Assembly: GCA_026397725.1 (NCBI GenBank)
Contig: JAPLUI010000117.1
Location: forward strand, 1-47,794
Origin: Verrucomicrobiota bacterium
GTDB lineage: Bacteria > Verrucomicrobiota > Verrucomicrobiia > Verrucomicrobiales > Akkermansiaceae
DNA length: 47,794 bases
Direction of reading: 5' to 3'
Position 1 is the stretch's first letter; the number at the start of each line of letters is the position of its first letter. Positions 1-8,309 of the stretch are shown in pieces. The position numbers were made by a program, and so were the translations under genes. Under the pieces are notes generated by a model. That model did no database searches. It saw only the letters and a program-made list of their open reading frames with translations, and had not been told where the DNA came from.

Positions 1-81
1 GGCGGTGATCCGTCTGGCACGCTCGTCTAAATGCGGCCAAATCGCTTGAAACTTTTGCATAAGGGCATCGTTTTCTTTCAC
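1..81 (-). CDS. ISAzo13-like transposase, N-terminal fragment cut by window edge
   Basis: Reading leftwards from a GTG at 79-81 (or ATG at 58-60) the frame stays open to base 1 and gives 27 residues including IWPHLDERARRITA. The block 'PHLDERxRR' close to the N-terminus is characteristic, as far as I know, of ISAzo13-family DDE transposases, which begin with a segment of this kind. Only the first ~27 residues lie in the window, so no catalytic residues can be seen. The gene starts about 40 bases from the end of a histidine kinase that lacks its ATPase domain, which fits an insertion sequence that landed in that kinase. The call rests on one short motif and on the context. Confidence 0.5.
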   Translation of the reverse strand, partial: MKENDALMQKFQAIWPHLDERARRITA

Positions 82-119
82 GGGAAAACACTTAAGAGTT
101 CTTAATCACTTTGTCAAGG

Positions 120-1313
120 TTATTTATTTACACCGCCTAAAGCATCTGTTGCGATTTTTTGCAACGGGGCCTCAACAGGTGGATTGACCACGCGCCCGAT
201 GCGCGACAAATCAAGAAGCTCTTCAAGCAGAGCATTCATTTTATCTGCCGCCGTATGGATAAGGCCCAAATCCCGAGCCACATTTTTCGTGTCTGCCTTT
301 GCCATATCCTGCTCCAGATACCCGAGAAAAGTCTTAATCGTCACCAGCGGGCTTCTCAAGTCGTGGGAGACCGAATAATTAAAACGGGTAAGCTCATCGT
401 GTTTTTCCTGCAAGGCTGCCTCTGCCTGCTTGCGCTCGGTAATGTCAATAAAACTAATCACTATTTCGGTTGTTTCGCCCGAGTTATCCAGCACCGGAAA
501 ACCATTGACTGTTACCCATACAATGTCGTTTTTGCCGGGTTGGCGTATGCCAAGCACGTGATTTTTAATTGGTTGCTTGCCACTTACAATTCGGTTTACG
601 GGATATTCATCAAGTGGCAGTGGTGTATTAGCTTCAGATACAAATTTCCATGCCGGATCAATAGCTGCTTTGCCTTTCATCTGATCGATGCTTATACCCA
701 GCAATTCTGATGCTCTGTTATTACTCATGAAAATAGAAGTATCGGGTGAATGAACAACAATTCCGGTTTCAAGATTCACAAGCAAATTCCGATAGCGTTC
801 TTCGCTTATCCGCAGCGCGTTCTCCGCCTGCTTGCGCTCTGCCAGTTCCTGCTCAAGCTCCCGTGTGCGTTCGGCGACCAGCGCCTCCAGTTGTTCTATC
901 TCCAGCCGTTTATACTGATTTGCCGCCTTTATCTTGGCCATGGCCCGGACCTGGGCGATCAGCTCGGCCTCGTCGAAAGGCTTGGAAAGAAACCCCTCGG
1001 CCCCTGCGTCAAGCGCCCTGATGCGGCTTTCCTGGTCGGTTTTGAGGGCGGTTAGAAAGATCACCGGAATTGACTGCAGGCGCTCGTCTTGCTTTAGCTT
1101 GCGGCAGACTGCATACCCGTCCATGCCGGGCATCACGATGTCCAGCAGGATCACGTCCGGGTCTTCGGCCATGGCCAGCTCCAACCCCCGGGCACCATTC
1201 ATGGCAGTCAGCAGCGCTGCTCCCGGCAGTCTGTCGGTTACAACCGCTTTCAGCGACGTCAGGTTGTCCCTGTTGTCATCAATGGCCAGCAGCTTCAGTT
1301 TGTTGGCTTCCAT
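120..1313 (-). CDS. Response regulator-PAS-histidine kinase, truncated after HisKA
   Basis: A 397-residue cytoplasmic signalling protein. Residues 7-125 are a receiver domain (acidic D12/D13, phosphoacceptor D58 in ILLDIVMPGMDG, K111); 130-170 is a coiled coil; about 168-295 is a PAS domain ending in FIDITERKQAE; about 300-375 is a HisKA dimerisation domain with the phosphorylatable H317 in SVSHDLRSP. The family continues with a HATPase_c domain, but here the frame ends about 20 residues after HisKA with GGVNK and a stop. The protein therefore cannot bind ATP or autophosphorylate by itself. The break lies next to an IS transposase start, so insertional truncation is the likely cause. An AAAGGAT site precedes the ATG, 15 bases after the upstream hybrid kinase. 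It could still act as a phosphoacceptor for that kinase (inference). Confidence 0.85.
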   Translation of the reverse strand: MEANKLKLLAIDDNRDNLTSLKAVVTDRLPGAALLTAMNGARGLELAMAEDPDVILLDIVMPGMDGYAVCRKLKQDERLQSIPVIFLTALKTDQESRIRALDAGAEGFLSKPFDEAELIAQVRAMAKIKAANQYKRLEIEQLEALVAERTRELEQELAERKQAENALRISEERYRNLLVNLETGIVVHSPDTSIFMSNNRASELLGISIDQMKGKAAIDPAWKFVSEANTPLPLDEYPVNRIVSGKQPIKNHVLGIRQPGKNDIVWVTVNGFPVLDNSGETTEIVISFIDITERKQAEAALQEKHDELTRFNYSVSHDLRSPLVTIKTFLGYLEQDMAKADTKNVARDLGLIHTAADKMNALLEELLDLSRIGRVVNPPVEAPLQKIATDALGGVNK

Positions 1314-1328
1314 GGACTATCCTTTATG

Positions 1329-4298
1329 TCAATCAAGTTTCTCTTGAATCGTCTTTTGCAACAGTTCCTCATCAACGGGCTTGGTGAGGTAGCCGTCGAA
1401 ACCGCAAGCCAGAATCGTTTCCTGATCGCCTTTCATGGCGCTGGCGGTAACAGCCACAACCGGTATATGCCGCAGGGCTTCGTCTTTGCGGATCTCATGG
1501 AGGGCTTCAATGCCATTCATGACGGGAAGCGCAATGTCCATGAGGATAAGGTCGGGCAGATGCGTCCGGGCCTGTTCGACGCCGACCCGGCCATCCACGG
1601 CTTCAAGCAGCCCATAGGTGTCCTGCAGCAGCGCCCGCATGGTTTTCATGCTGTCGGGATTATCTTCCACCACCAGAATGACGGGCTTGCCGGAGCGCTG
1701 CCTGCGGGTCCGCGGCTGCGCAGCGGGTGCAGGCTTTTCAGGCGGCAGGGCAAACATGCTCTCTACTGCGGTCAAAAGTTCGGTCCTGCTCACATTGCCT
1801 TTTTGAATCAGCTGATGAATGCCATTGTTCTTGAGGAAGCTCAGCTCGTCGCGGGTCACATGCTTCGCCGTCAGAATCAGCACCGGCAGGTGTGCGCACT
1901 TTTCAGTTCCGCGGATTGTTTTGAGAACTTCAAAGCCATCCATTTCCGGCATCATAAGGTCGAGAATAGCCACATCGGGCAGCCACAGTTCGAGGTGTGC
2001 AAGGGCTTCTTTGCCGTTGCGCGCAACAAGCAGCCGATAGCCATGCGCGGTGAGAATATCGGACATCTGGATTATTGCGGGCTCGCTGTCTTCGACCAGC
2101 AGGATGCACGGGTTCTGGCCCGCTGTGGCACTCTGCCGGGCTGTTGCCGTGCCGGAACTGTCAGTAGGCAGGGTGGCCGCATCAGCGTGAGCGGCGGGCA
2201 GGGAAAGGGTAAGCGGCAGCCTGAGGGTAAAAGTCGAGCCCTGGCCGGGCATGCTTTCAACCGTGATGCCCCCATGCACTAGGGCGGCATATTTTTTTGC
2301 AATGGCCAGCCCAAGACCGGTTCCGCCGTATTCTCGTGAAACGCTGTCGTCGGCCTGACGGAATTCCTCGAAGATGTGCGAAATCTTGTCAGGGGCGATG
2401 CCGATGCCGGTGTCGGTAACAGCTATGTGCAGCATATCGCCTGCCAGCCGGGCGGAAATATCAACCGAGCCGGTCTCGGTAAACTTCACCGCATTGCCGA
2501 CGAGGTTCTGCAGAATATGGCGGATCATGGCAGGATCGGACGTGACGGGCGGCAGGTCGTCTGCCACCTGATTGCAAAGAACAATGCCCTTCTCCTGCGC
2601 CTGGGGCTCAATCATGGCGGCAACTTCACCTGCCAGCAACCGGAGGGAGAATTGACCGAGTCGTATCTCCTCACGACCGGCCTCGATGCGCGACAGGTCG
2701 AGGATGTCGTTGATCAGGGCCAGAAGATTTTTGCCATTGCGCTCGATCACCTCCAGGTAGCTGAATTCTTCAACGGGTATTGTCCCGGCCAGCCGGCGGC
2801 TCAGCACGCCCGACAGGGCGATCACCGAATTGAGGGGCGTGCGCAGCTCATGGCTCATGTTTGAAAGAAACACGCTCTTGAGCCGGTTTGCCTCGTCGAG
2901 CTGCTTTTTCTGCATCTCAAGCTCCATGTTCTGATGCGTCAGCTCAGCCGATTGCGATGTCAGTTCTGTTTTCTGGGCATCCAGCTCGCGGTTCTGATGT
3001 TCAAGGCTTTCAGCAAGCTCTTTTGTTGTGCGAAACGCCAGCACGCCGTTCATGCGGGCCGTCAGCAGGCTCCAGATGTCGTTCACCAAGCGGACGGACT
3101 GCGCGTCATAGGCACGAACGCTGGCAAGAGATATCACCGCCGAAACCGTGTGATCAGACAGCACGGGTATGGTCAAAATTTCACGCGGCGTGAATTCTCC
3201 GCTCACTGCGGAAAATGAAAAACGCGTATCAGCCGGGATGTTCGTAATGTGCTGTATCCGGCGCGTGGCAAGGGCCGGGCCCAGCTCGCCCTCAAGACCT
3301 GTGGCGGAAAAGGCGGCGCGCCCGCCAGCGGCCAATCCGATTGACTCGAAATGCTCGAAGGCGGTTTGGGCCTGGTTCATAAAATACACAGCCCCAACCT
3401 GCGAGCCCGTATACTGAAGCAGCGCCTTGAGCAGCTCGCGGCAGAATGCATGCACCTCTTCTTCCCGGAGCATGATTGAGGCAAGCTGTGTAGCGCTTTC
3501 GCTTATCTGTATTTGCGTCTGAATCGCATCGGCCATGGCGTTGAACGCGGCCGACAGCGCCCCGAACTCGTTTGAGGAGGCATACCCGCTGCGCGCTTCC
3601 AGTTTGCCCAGGCGAAACTGCTCAGCTGCTGCCAACAAGTGCGCAAGCGGCTCTTTGATTGTCTTGAGCACAAGCCAGGCAATGACCAGAGCCAGCAGCA
3701 GAATAACAACGACGAAGCCGGCCAGCTGACGGTTCAGGGTATCGTTTAACTCCGTGGCGCTTCGGTAGAACTGGTCGCTCTTGTTGCGGGCAAATTCGTC
3801 GATTATTTTGACCTTTCTCCGTACAACCTCTGCCTGTTCATTCTGGACGCCGCCAGGCCGGATGCGGGCTTCAGCTTCTTGTTTTTTTTCAGCCCTGATC
3901 AGCCTGATAGTTTCGTCACGAAGGGCGTTCCACTTTATAAATTCAGCACGCAGTTGTGTGATGTCCTCGCGCGGCCCAAGATACCGGTCGAAAAAAACAC
4001 TCATATGCGCCTCGGCATCAGCTTTATCTATCTCAATGCTCTGGAGTGATGCCATGATCTCCTTGTCGGTTTGTGACAGAAGCAGATCCCGCACATGCCG
4101 CGACATTTTCTCGATATCAACTTCAAGCCCGCCGATAGCCTGGCGGACCTGGAGCGGATGCTCGTACAGCTCCTTGGTTTGCAGCCAGAGCTGGTCCGTC
4201 TGCACCCGGGCAAGAGCGCCCAGGCCAATCACAAGAGCCAGGACCAAGCCCAGGCGCAGTCGCAATTGTGTGCCGATTTTCATATCCTTTAATTGCAT
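1329..4298 (-). CDS. Membrane hybrid histidine kinase with HAMP, GAF and two receiver domains
   Basis: A 989-residue sensor kinase. Residues 14-31 form membrane segment 1, 32-190 a mostly helical extracytoplasmic sensor resembling the four-helix-bundle sensors of chemoreceptors, 192-211 membrane segment 2, then a HAMP linker (to ~265), a GAF domain (~270-420), a coiled coil, and HisKA with H483 in SNMSHELRTPLN. The HATPase_c domain shows the N box (NLVGNAVKFTETG), DTGIGIAPD and GGTGLGLAI. Two receivers follow, one around ILLVEDSEP/DLMMPEMDG and one around ILVVEDNPD/DIALPVMNG, so the whole phosphorelay input is in one chain. It starts 3 bases after cheR; an AAGGAG lying inside the end of cheR is its ribosome binding site, implying translational coupling. 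It is followed by the truncated kinase. The stimulus is unknown. Confidence 0.93.
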   Translation of the reverse strand: MQLKDMKIGTQLRLRLGLVLALVIGLGALARVQTDQLWLQTKELYEHPLQVRQAIGGLEVDIEKMSRHVRDLLLSQTDKEIMASLQSIEIDKADAEAHMSVFFDRYLGPREDITQLRAEFIKWNALRDETIRLIRAEKKQEAEARIRPGGVQNEQAEVVRRKVKIIDEFARNKSDQFYRSATELNDTLNRQLAGFVVVILLLALVIAWLVLKTIKEPLAHLLAAAEQFRLGKLEARSGYASSNEFGALSAAFNAMADAIQTQIQISESATQLASIMLREEEVHAFCRELLKALLQYTGSQVGAVYFMNQAQTAFEHFESIGLAAGGRAAFSATGLEGELGPALATRRIQHITNIPADTRFSFSAVSGEFTPREILTIPVLSDHTVSAVISLASVRAYDAQSVRLVNDIWSLLTARMNGVLAFRTTKELAESLEHQNRELDAQKTELTSQSAELTHQNMELEMQKKQLDEANRLKSVFLSNMSHELRTPLNSVIALSGVLSRRLAGTIPVEEFSYLEVIERNGKNLLALINDILDLSRIEAGREEIRLGQFSLRLLAGEVAAMIEPQAQEKGIVLCNQVADDLPPVTSDPAMIRHILQNLVGNAVKFTETGSVDISARLAGDMLHIAVTDTGIGIAPDKISHIFEEFRQADDSVSREYGGTGLGLAIAKKYAALVHGGITVESMPGQGSTFTLRLPLTLSLPAAHADAATLPTDSSGTATARQSATAGQNPCILLVEDSEPAIIQMSDILTAHGYRLLVARNGKEALAHLELWLPDVAILDLMMPEMDGFEVLKTIRGTEKCAHLPVLILTAKHVTRDELSFLKNNGIHQLIQKGNVSRTELLTAVESMFALPPEKPAPAAQPRTRRQRSGKPVILVVEDNPDSMKTMRALLQDTYGLLEAVDGRVGVEQARTHLPDLILMDIALPVMNGIEALHEIRKDEALRHIPVVAVTASAMKGDQETILACGFDGYLTKPVDEELLQKTIQEKLD

Positions 4299-4301
4299 GG
4301 G

Positions 4302-5177
4302 TCATCTCCTTATTGTTGCGATTTGAAATACGGTCGCGGGCGGGGCAACGAAGCGAAAACCGCCTGTCCGTTCCACAATCTGCCGCTCCGACTCTCCCAC
4401 AACCACATAGCCGCCCGGCGCAAGGCAGCGCCGCAGTTTATCCAAAATCAGGCGCTGTACCTCCGGCCGGTAATAGAGCAGCACATTGCTGCACAGCACA
4501 ATGTCAAAATCGCCGTATATGCTTGCCGATGGGCAGGCGGTGCTTTCGTCTAAAAGATCATAGACGGTGAAATCAACATGGCTACGCAGCCGGTCGGCAA
4601 TGGCATAACACTCGCCCTGCTGCACAAAACAGCCGTCAAGCTGGCGCAGTCGCACATTCTTCAGCGCCTCCGCATTGTACACCCCGGCGCGGGCCACAAC
4701 CAAATCAGCCTCTAACAGGTCAGTGGCAAAAATGCGGTAGTCAGCCTGTTTGCCCAGCACGCAAATCAGCTCATCGAGGACAATAGCCACAGACCACGCC
4801 TCCTGCCCGGTAGCGCAACCGGCAGACCAGATGCGGATCTCATGACCGGTTTTCTTCTTTTCATCGAGAAGCCGGGGCAGTTTGGTTTGTTCGAGCAGAG
4901 CAAAGGCAAGGGGGTTTCGGAAAAATTCGCTGTAGCCGATGCGCAGCGATTGATAGAAAGCCTCCGCCTCCGTACTGTTGTCCGAAAGGCCCTCCAGGTA
5001 GTCTGCAACGCTGCGGCAGGGAAGGGCTCCAAGCCTTTTCTCAAGCGATTTTTCAAAAAAGGATTCGTCAAAGACGGATATATCAAACCCATGTCTCTGC
5101 AGCATAACGGCGATAAACTCATCGAGTGCCGCTTGCTGCCCATTGGAAAGTGTTGGGGTTGTCTTGTCTCGTAGCAT
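4302..5177 (-). CDS. cheR: CheR-type protein-glutamate methyltransferase
   Basis: A 291-residue SAM-dependent methyltransferase of the CheR family, which methylates glutamates of chemoreceptors. The N-terminal helical CheR_N domain (~15-80) leads into the family block GYSEFFRNP (the usual NxTxFFR, here with Ser). The SAM-binding loop is IWSAGCATGQEAWS (117-130), and the later CSNVLLYYRP matches the 'CRNVLIYF' block. Length is normal. It is the first gene of a tightly packed cheR - hybrid kinase - response regulator/kinase set, with an AGGTCAGGC ahead of its ATG. No chemoreceptor, CheA, CheW or CheB is in the window. Its substrate could be the neighbouring sensor kinase, whose periplasmic part resembles a chemoreceptor sensor, but that is inference; the methylation helices of true MCPs are not evident there. 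Confidence 0.9.
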   Translation of the reverse strand: MLRDKTTPTLSNGQQAALDEFIAVMLQRHGFDISVFDESFFEKSLEKRLGALPCRSVADYLEGLSDNSTEAEAFYQSLRIGYSEFFRNPLAFALLEQTKLPRLLDEKKKTGHEIRIWSAGCATGQEAWSVAIVLDELICVLGKQADYRIFATDLLEADLVVARAGVYNAEALKNVRLRQLDGCFVQQGECYAIADRLRSHVDFTVYDLLDESTACPSASIYGDFDIVLCSNVLLYYRPEVQRLILDKLRRCLAPGGYVVVGESERQIVERTGGFRFVAPPATVFQIATIRR

Positions 5178-5266
5178 TGCCTGACCTTGATCGTTATTTA
5201 AAAAGGCTCTTCTGGGTTCTTGTACCGTTCAGACTGCTGCCCGTTATCCGCTGTCCTGGCTTTTCC

Positions 5267-5303
5267 AAAAATCCCCCCTTTGAAAAAGGGGTGAGGGGAA
5301 TTT
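5267..5303. repeat. Palindromic C-run/G-run intergenic repeat
   Basis: An imperfect inverted repeat: AAATCCCCCCTTT, a 4-base loop, then AAGGGGTGAGGGGAATTT. It lies in non-coding DNA downstream of nothing on the plus strand and upstream of cheR on the minus strand. Palindromes of this type (translating to 'PFFKGG' in one frame) are scattered in many bacterial genomes as small interspersed repeats. Only one copy is in this window. Confidence 0.6.
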
Positions 5304-5442
5304 ATATAACTGCTAAGAAATTGCTTTGGGGTGAAGGCGGTTGAAAGAGCCGGTGGCCGGACCGGAGGGCGGGGAAAAGGGGGGCGGAAACGGCACAAAA
5401 GCCCAGCCCCGGAACCGACCAAGGCCTTGGTCCGGCGGGATC

Positions 5443-5640
5443 ATGCAGGGAAATGGGGGATTTCGTGAGAATCATGGTAAATCTCCTCGAACGCGAAAAT
5501 ACCGATCCTGTCCACGTTGTCGAGGATTTTTTCGAAAATCTCAAGATTCCGCTTGGTGGGGTGGTGGCGTTTTGACCGGTAGATGACGGTCCGGGTGGCG
5601 GCGTGCCAGGTGATGTTCTCGTTAGAAGGGGTGGCCGGCG
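5443..5640 (-). pseudogene. IS91-family-like transposase remnant
   Basis: The minus-strand frame contains ITWHAATRTVIYRSKRHH followed by PTKRNLEIFE. The pattern 'YRSKRHHxTKRNxExF' is, to my knowledge, typical of the C-terminal half of IS91/IS801-type (Y2, rolling-circle) transposases, where it precedes the catalytic region. Here the similarity ends abruptly after about 30 residues; the next 29 residues (ILDNVDRIGIFAFEEI...) up to the stop are unrelated to anything I recognise. No catalytic tyrosines are present. This is a decayed fragment at best, and the call rests on one motif. Confidence 0.4.
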
Positions 5641-5751
5641 GCGACAGCGGCGAGACGGCCATCAGGCAGATTGAGGCGGGCGCGGAATGATTCGAGCAAG
5701 GTGTCGGTGGCGGTTTGGTGGGTATGGGGACTGGTGCAATCGCTATCTATT

Positions 5752-5818
5752 GCTTGCGCCTTTCCGTGGGCGGGGTTGGCCTGGGAATGAGCCGCCCCCG
5801 TTTGCTTGTTCCAGGCCA
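5752..5818 (+). repeat. 67-bp dispersed repeat, copy A
   Basis: Matches 7177-7243 in direct orientation with about four mismatches over 67 bases (shared core GAATGAGCCGCCCCCGTTTG). The two copies bracket the truncated glutamate dehydrogenase gene. It is non-coding; both strands' frames through it differ in phase at the two sites, which argues for a DNA repeat rather than a conserved protein. Confidence 0.85.
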
Positions 5819-6166
5819 GCGCATGCCCGCCGGGGCGGAGGATTGGGAAGATCGCCTGCCAGCTATCCTTGCATCCGCAGGATTTGTCAGCGCCAGTTCT
5901 TCCTGTTCCTGGGGCTGCCTGAGAAAGAAGAGTTCCGCACCTTGAGGCGGATAGATGAGGGGTTTTCAGGCGGCGTGACGGAGTCCGGCCGGTTTTGAGG
6001 AACTCCCGACGCAATCAAGGCAAAGCGGCCCAAGAGGCCAGTCATGCAGCCTGATTGGGTCTGATTGAGCAGGTGGCGCGGACGGAGTTTAAAGGGAGAG
6101 GTCGGAACATCAGAGTGCCCCAGCAAGGCTCAAGCAATTTTTTGATAACACACCAGGAACCTTCGC

Positions 6167-7150
6167 ATGAATTGGAAGTGTGCCCTGATGGACCTGCCCT
6201 ACGGCGGCGGCAAGGGTGGCATCGCCTGTGACCCCCGCGGCATGTCGCTTGGCGAACTCGAGCGCCTCACCCGCCGCTACACCATGGAGATGATTCCCTT
6301 CATCAACCCGGAAACCGATGTCATGGCTCCGGACATGGGCACCAACGAACAAACCATGGGGTGGATCGCCGACACCTATTCGACCCATGCCGGCCACCTC
6401 GTTCCGTCCATTGTTACCGGCAAGCCGCTCACTCTCCAAGGCTCCAAGGGGCGTACCAAGGCCACTGGCTATGGCGTCGCCTTCTGCGCCCGCAAGGCCC
6501 TGGAAAAACTCGGCCTCCCGGTCGGTGGCGCGACTGCCATCATCCAGGGTTTTGGCAATGTCGGTTCCCATGCCGCAGCCACCTTCAGCTCCTACGGCGT
6601 GAAAGTCACCGGGGTCGCCGACGTCGCCGGGGCCATCTGGAATGCCACGGGCCTCGATACCGCCAAACTCCGCGACCATGTCGCCCAAGCCGGCACCGTT
6701 GTCGGCTTTGCCGCAGCCGAGCCGATCAGTCCGGCCCAACTCCTCTGCCAACCCTGCGACATCCTCGCCCCCTGCGCGCTGGACCGCGCCATCACCGGCG
6801 AAAATGCCCCCATGCTGCGCTGCCGGATTCTGGCCGAAGGTGCCAACGGCCCCACCACACCCGAGGCCGACCGCATCCTCGACGCCCGCAATGATATTTT
6901 CGTCATTCCGGACATCCTGTGCAATGCCGGTGGGGTCATCGTGTCCTATTTCGAGTGGGTTCAGAACCTCCAGCGTTTCCAATGGGAGGAACCGGAGGTC
7001 ATCGGCAAACTGGAGGTCATCCTTGAAAAGGCCATCGGCAAAGTCGCTGAGTTCGCCCAACGCCACCACCTCCCCAACCGCATGGCCGCCCAGGCGCTCG
7101 CGATCAAAACCGTGGCCGACTCCAAAGCGGCACGCGGGTTGTTCCCGTAA
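6167..7150 (+). CDS. gdhA: Glutamate dehydrogenase, N-terminally truncated
   Basis: 327 residues matching the C-terminal three quarters of hexameric Glu/Leu/Phe/Val dehydrogenases, which interconvert glutamate and 2-oxoglutarate plus ammonia with NAD(P). The catalytic-lysine block LPYGGGKGGIACDP is at residues 10-23 (K16), the nucleotide-binding GFGNVGSHAA around 129-138, and AEGANGPTTPEAD further on. Family members are about 415-430 residues, so roughly the first 95, including part of the glutamate-binding surface, are missing. The in-frame upstream stop is at 6146-6148, and family similarity begins exactly at the ATG (MNWKCALMDLPY replaces the usual MTWKCAxxxxPx). An AGGAA lies 7 bases before this ATG, so a shortened product might still be translated, but normal activity is unlikely. 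Confidence 0.85.
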   Translation: MNWKCALMDLPYGGGKGGIACDPRGMSLGELERLTRRYTMEMIPFINPETDVMAPDMGTNEQTMGWIADTYSTHAGHLVPSIVTGKPLTLQGSKGRTKATGYGVAFCARKALEKLGLPVGGATAIIQGFGNVGSHAAATFSSYGVKVTGVADVAGAIWNATGLDTAKLRDHVAQAGTVVGFAAAEPISPAQLLCQPCDILAPCALDRAITGENAPMLRCRILAEGANGPTTPEADRILDARNDIFVIPDILCNAGGVIVSYFEWVQNLQRFQWEEPEVIGKLEVILEKAIGKVAEFAQRHHLPNRMAAQALAIKTVADSKAARGLFP

Positions 7151-7176
7151 CCAGGGACAGCACCCATAACTAACGC

Positions 7177-7243
7177 TTGCGCTTTGCCGTGGGTGGGGCT
7201 GGCCTGGGAATGAGCCGCCCCCGTTTGCTTGTTCCAGGCCACG
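7177..7243 (+). repeat. 67-bp dispersed repeat, copy B
   Basis: Direct copy of the repeat at 5752-5818, starting 26 bases after the stop of the truncated glutamate dehydrogenase. Together the copies delimit a ~1.4-kb segment carrying that gene. Confidence 0.85.
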
Positions 7244-7412
7244 CCTTCACATAACCTCGCCACCGGTTTCCGGATGATAGGGATGGAAAGGATGCCCCCC
7301 CCACAATCCGCCAACTCCCAAAGCCATGAAAACTCCGAACGATCATCACCCCTGCTGGCGCTCCCACGTGCGGGCCAACCCCAAGGGCAATTCACTGGCC
7401 AGCCCTCCCCGG

Positions 7413-8036
7413 ATGGCAGGGAAGTTTCCGGCGGCGATTCTGGCGGCGGTTGTGCTGGCGGGATGCGAGGTTCCGCAGGTGCCGGCGTCGCCGTGCGATC
7501 GATGCGTGGCCCGGCTGCCGGTGGGTCTGAGGGATTCCCTCGCCCGCCGCTTCCCCAGTCACCGCCCGGTGGGGATGGACGATTACCTGAAGGAGGACGT
7601 CGCGTGGTTCAGCGAGTCGAACCATGGAGAACGATGCCTCGGGGTGGCGTCCGCGGATGTGAATGGTGACGGATCCACGGATTTCGCCGTCCTGCTCACC
7701 GAGCGTGCCAAGGCCGGTTCAAGTCCCGACTCCGGTACCGGTCGCACCCTTCTGGTCGCCGCCCGCAGTGCGCCGGGCGGATCGTGGGTGATCGACTCAC
7801 TTGATGAGTTTGGCGCGGAGCGACCCTGCCATTCCTTCGTCGGGACGGCGGAGCCTGGGTCCTATCAGGATACTTTCACGAGCGGCAGGTGGGATTCGCC
7901 ATACACCCCCGCACCGGGCCGGGTCCGGAAATTCGAGGCGGTTCGTCCGGGGTTCGTAGCGGGCAGGCTGGAATCCTCCGCCGTGGCGTTCTTTTTCACC
8001 GGCAGGCGCTGGGTTCACTTGTGGCTGTCGGACTGA
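7413..8036 (+). CDS. Exported lipoprotein with an FG-GAP-like repeat
   Basis: From the ATG at 7413 the product is 207 residues and opens with a classic lipoprotein signal: MAGKFPAAILAAVVLAGC, lipobox LAGC with the cysteine at position 18. The frame is open upstream to 7326, but that start would place 29 hydrophilic residues ahead of the signal, so the internal ATG is preferred. In the mature part SADVNGDGSTDFAVLL resembles the calcium-loop repeat of FG-GAP/VCBS proteins. Eight or so residues before the end, a hydrophobic-aromatic strand (VAFFFTGRRWVHLW) closes the fold. No enzymatic motif is visible. It is flanked by repeats on the left and by the converging LRR gene on the right and has no operon partner. 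Function unknown. Confidence 0.7.
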   Translation: MAGKFPAAILAAVVLAGCEVPQVPASPCDRCVARLPVGLRDSLARRFPSHRPVGMDDYLKEDVAWFSESNHGERCLGVASADVNGDGSTDFAVLLTERAKAGSSPDSGTGRTLLVAARSAPGGSWVIDSLDEFGAERPCHSFVGTAEPGSYQDTFTSGRWDSPYTPAPGRVRKFEAVRPGFVAGRLESSAVAFFFTGRRWVHLWLSD

Positions 8037-8309
8037 GGAGGGGTGGCTCGGGAGGCTTCTTTGCCGTCATTTGGGCATCCCGGAGTCCGGGCCGGATCCT
8101 GATAGGAGTTAGGGTTCGTTTTACAGCTTTTCATGGGCAGTGAATGGCTCCGGCGCTTGGCAATGCGCGAGTTGTTGGTTCCCTCTGCCTGGCCTGCCAC
8201 GGCATTTCCGCGCGACGAGCACCAGCTCCCCGCCGCTTCCCGAACAGTCCGCTTGATGGGGTGGGGATGGTTGGCATGGGTGTTAGTGATTCGTGATCGC
8301 CGCCGCTCA

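Larger units (their letters stand above)
5178..6166. other. Gene-poor, repeat-rich stretch between cheR and the truncated gdh
   Basis: About 1 kb without a convincing intact gene. It contains a C/G-run palindromic repeat near 5267, a piece that reads like an IS91-family transposase near 5550-5640 (minus strand), and one copy of a 67-bp dispersed repeat near 5752. Open frames on both strands here are short and have no recognisable domain. The region marks the switch from the signalling operon to typical verrucomicrobial genes and looks like an accumulation of remnants. Confidence 0.6.

Noticed and set aside
6110..7069. Long minus-strand open frame (319 codons) opposite the glutamate dehydrogenase
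   Set aside because: The plus strand encodes an unmistakable dehydrogenase; the opposite frame is Gly/Asp-rich composition typical of an antisense shadow in high-GC DNA.
7716..7727. tRNA T-loop-like GGTTCAAGTCCC
   Set aside because: No acceptor stem, anticodon arm or CCA context around it, and it lies inside the lipoprotein coding frame.
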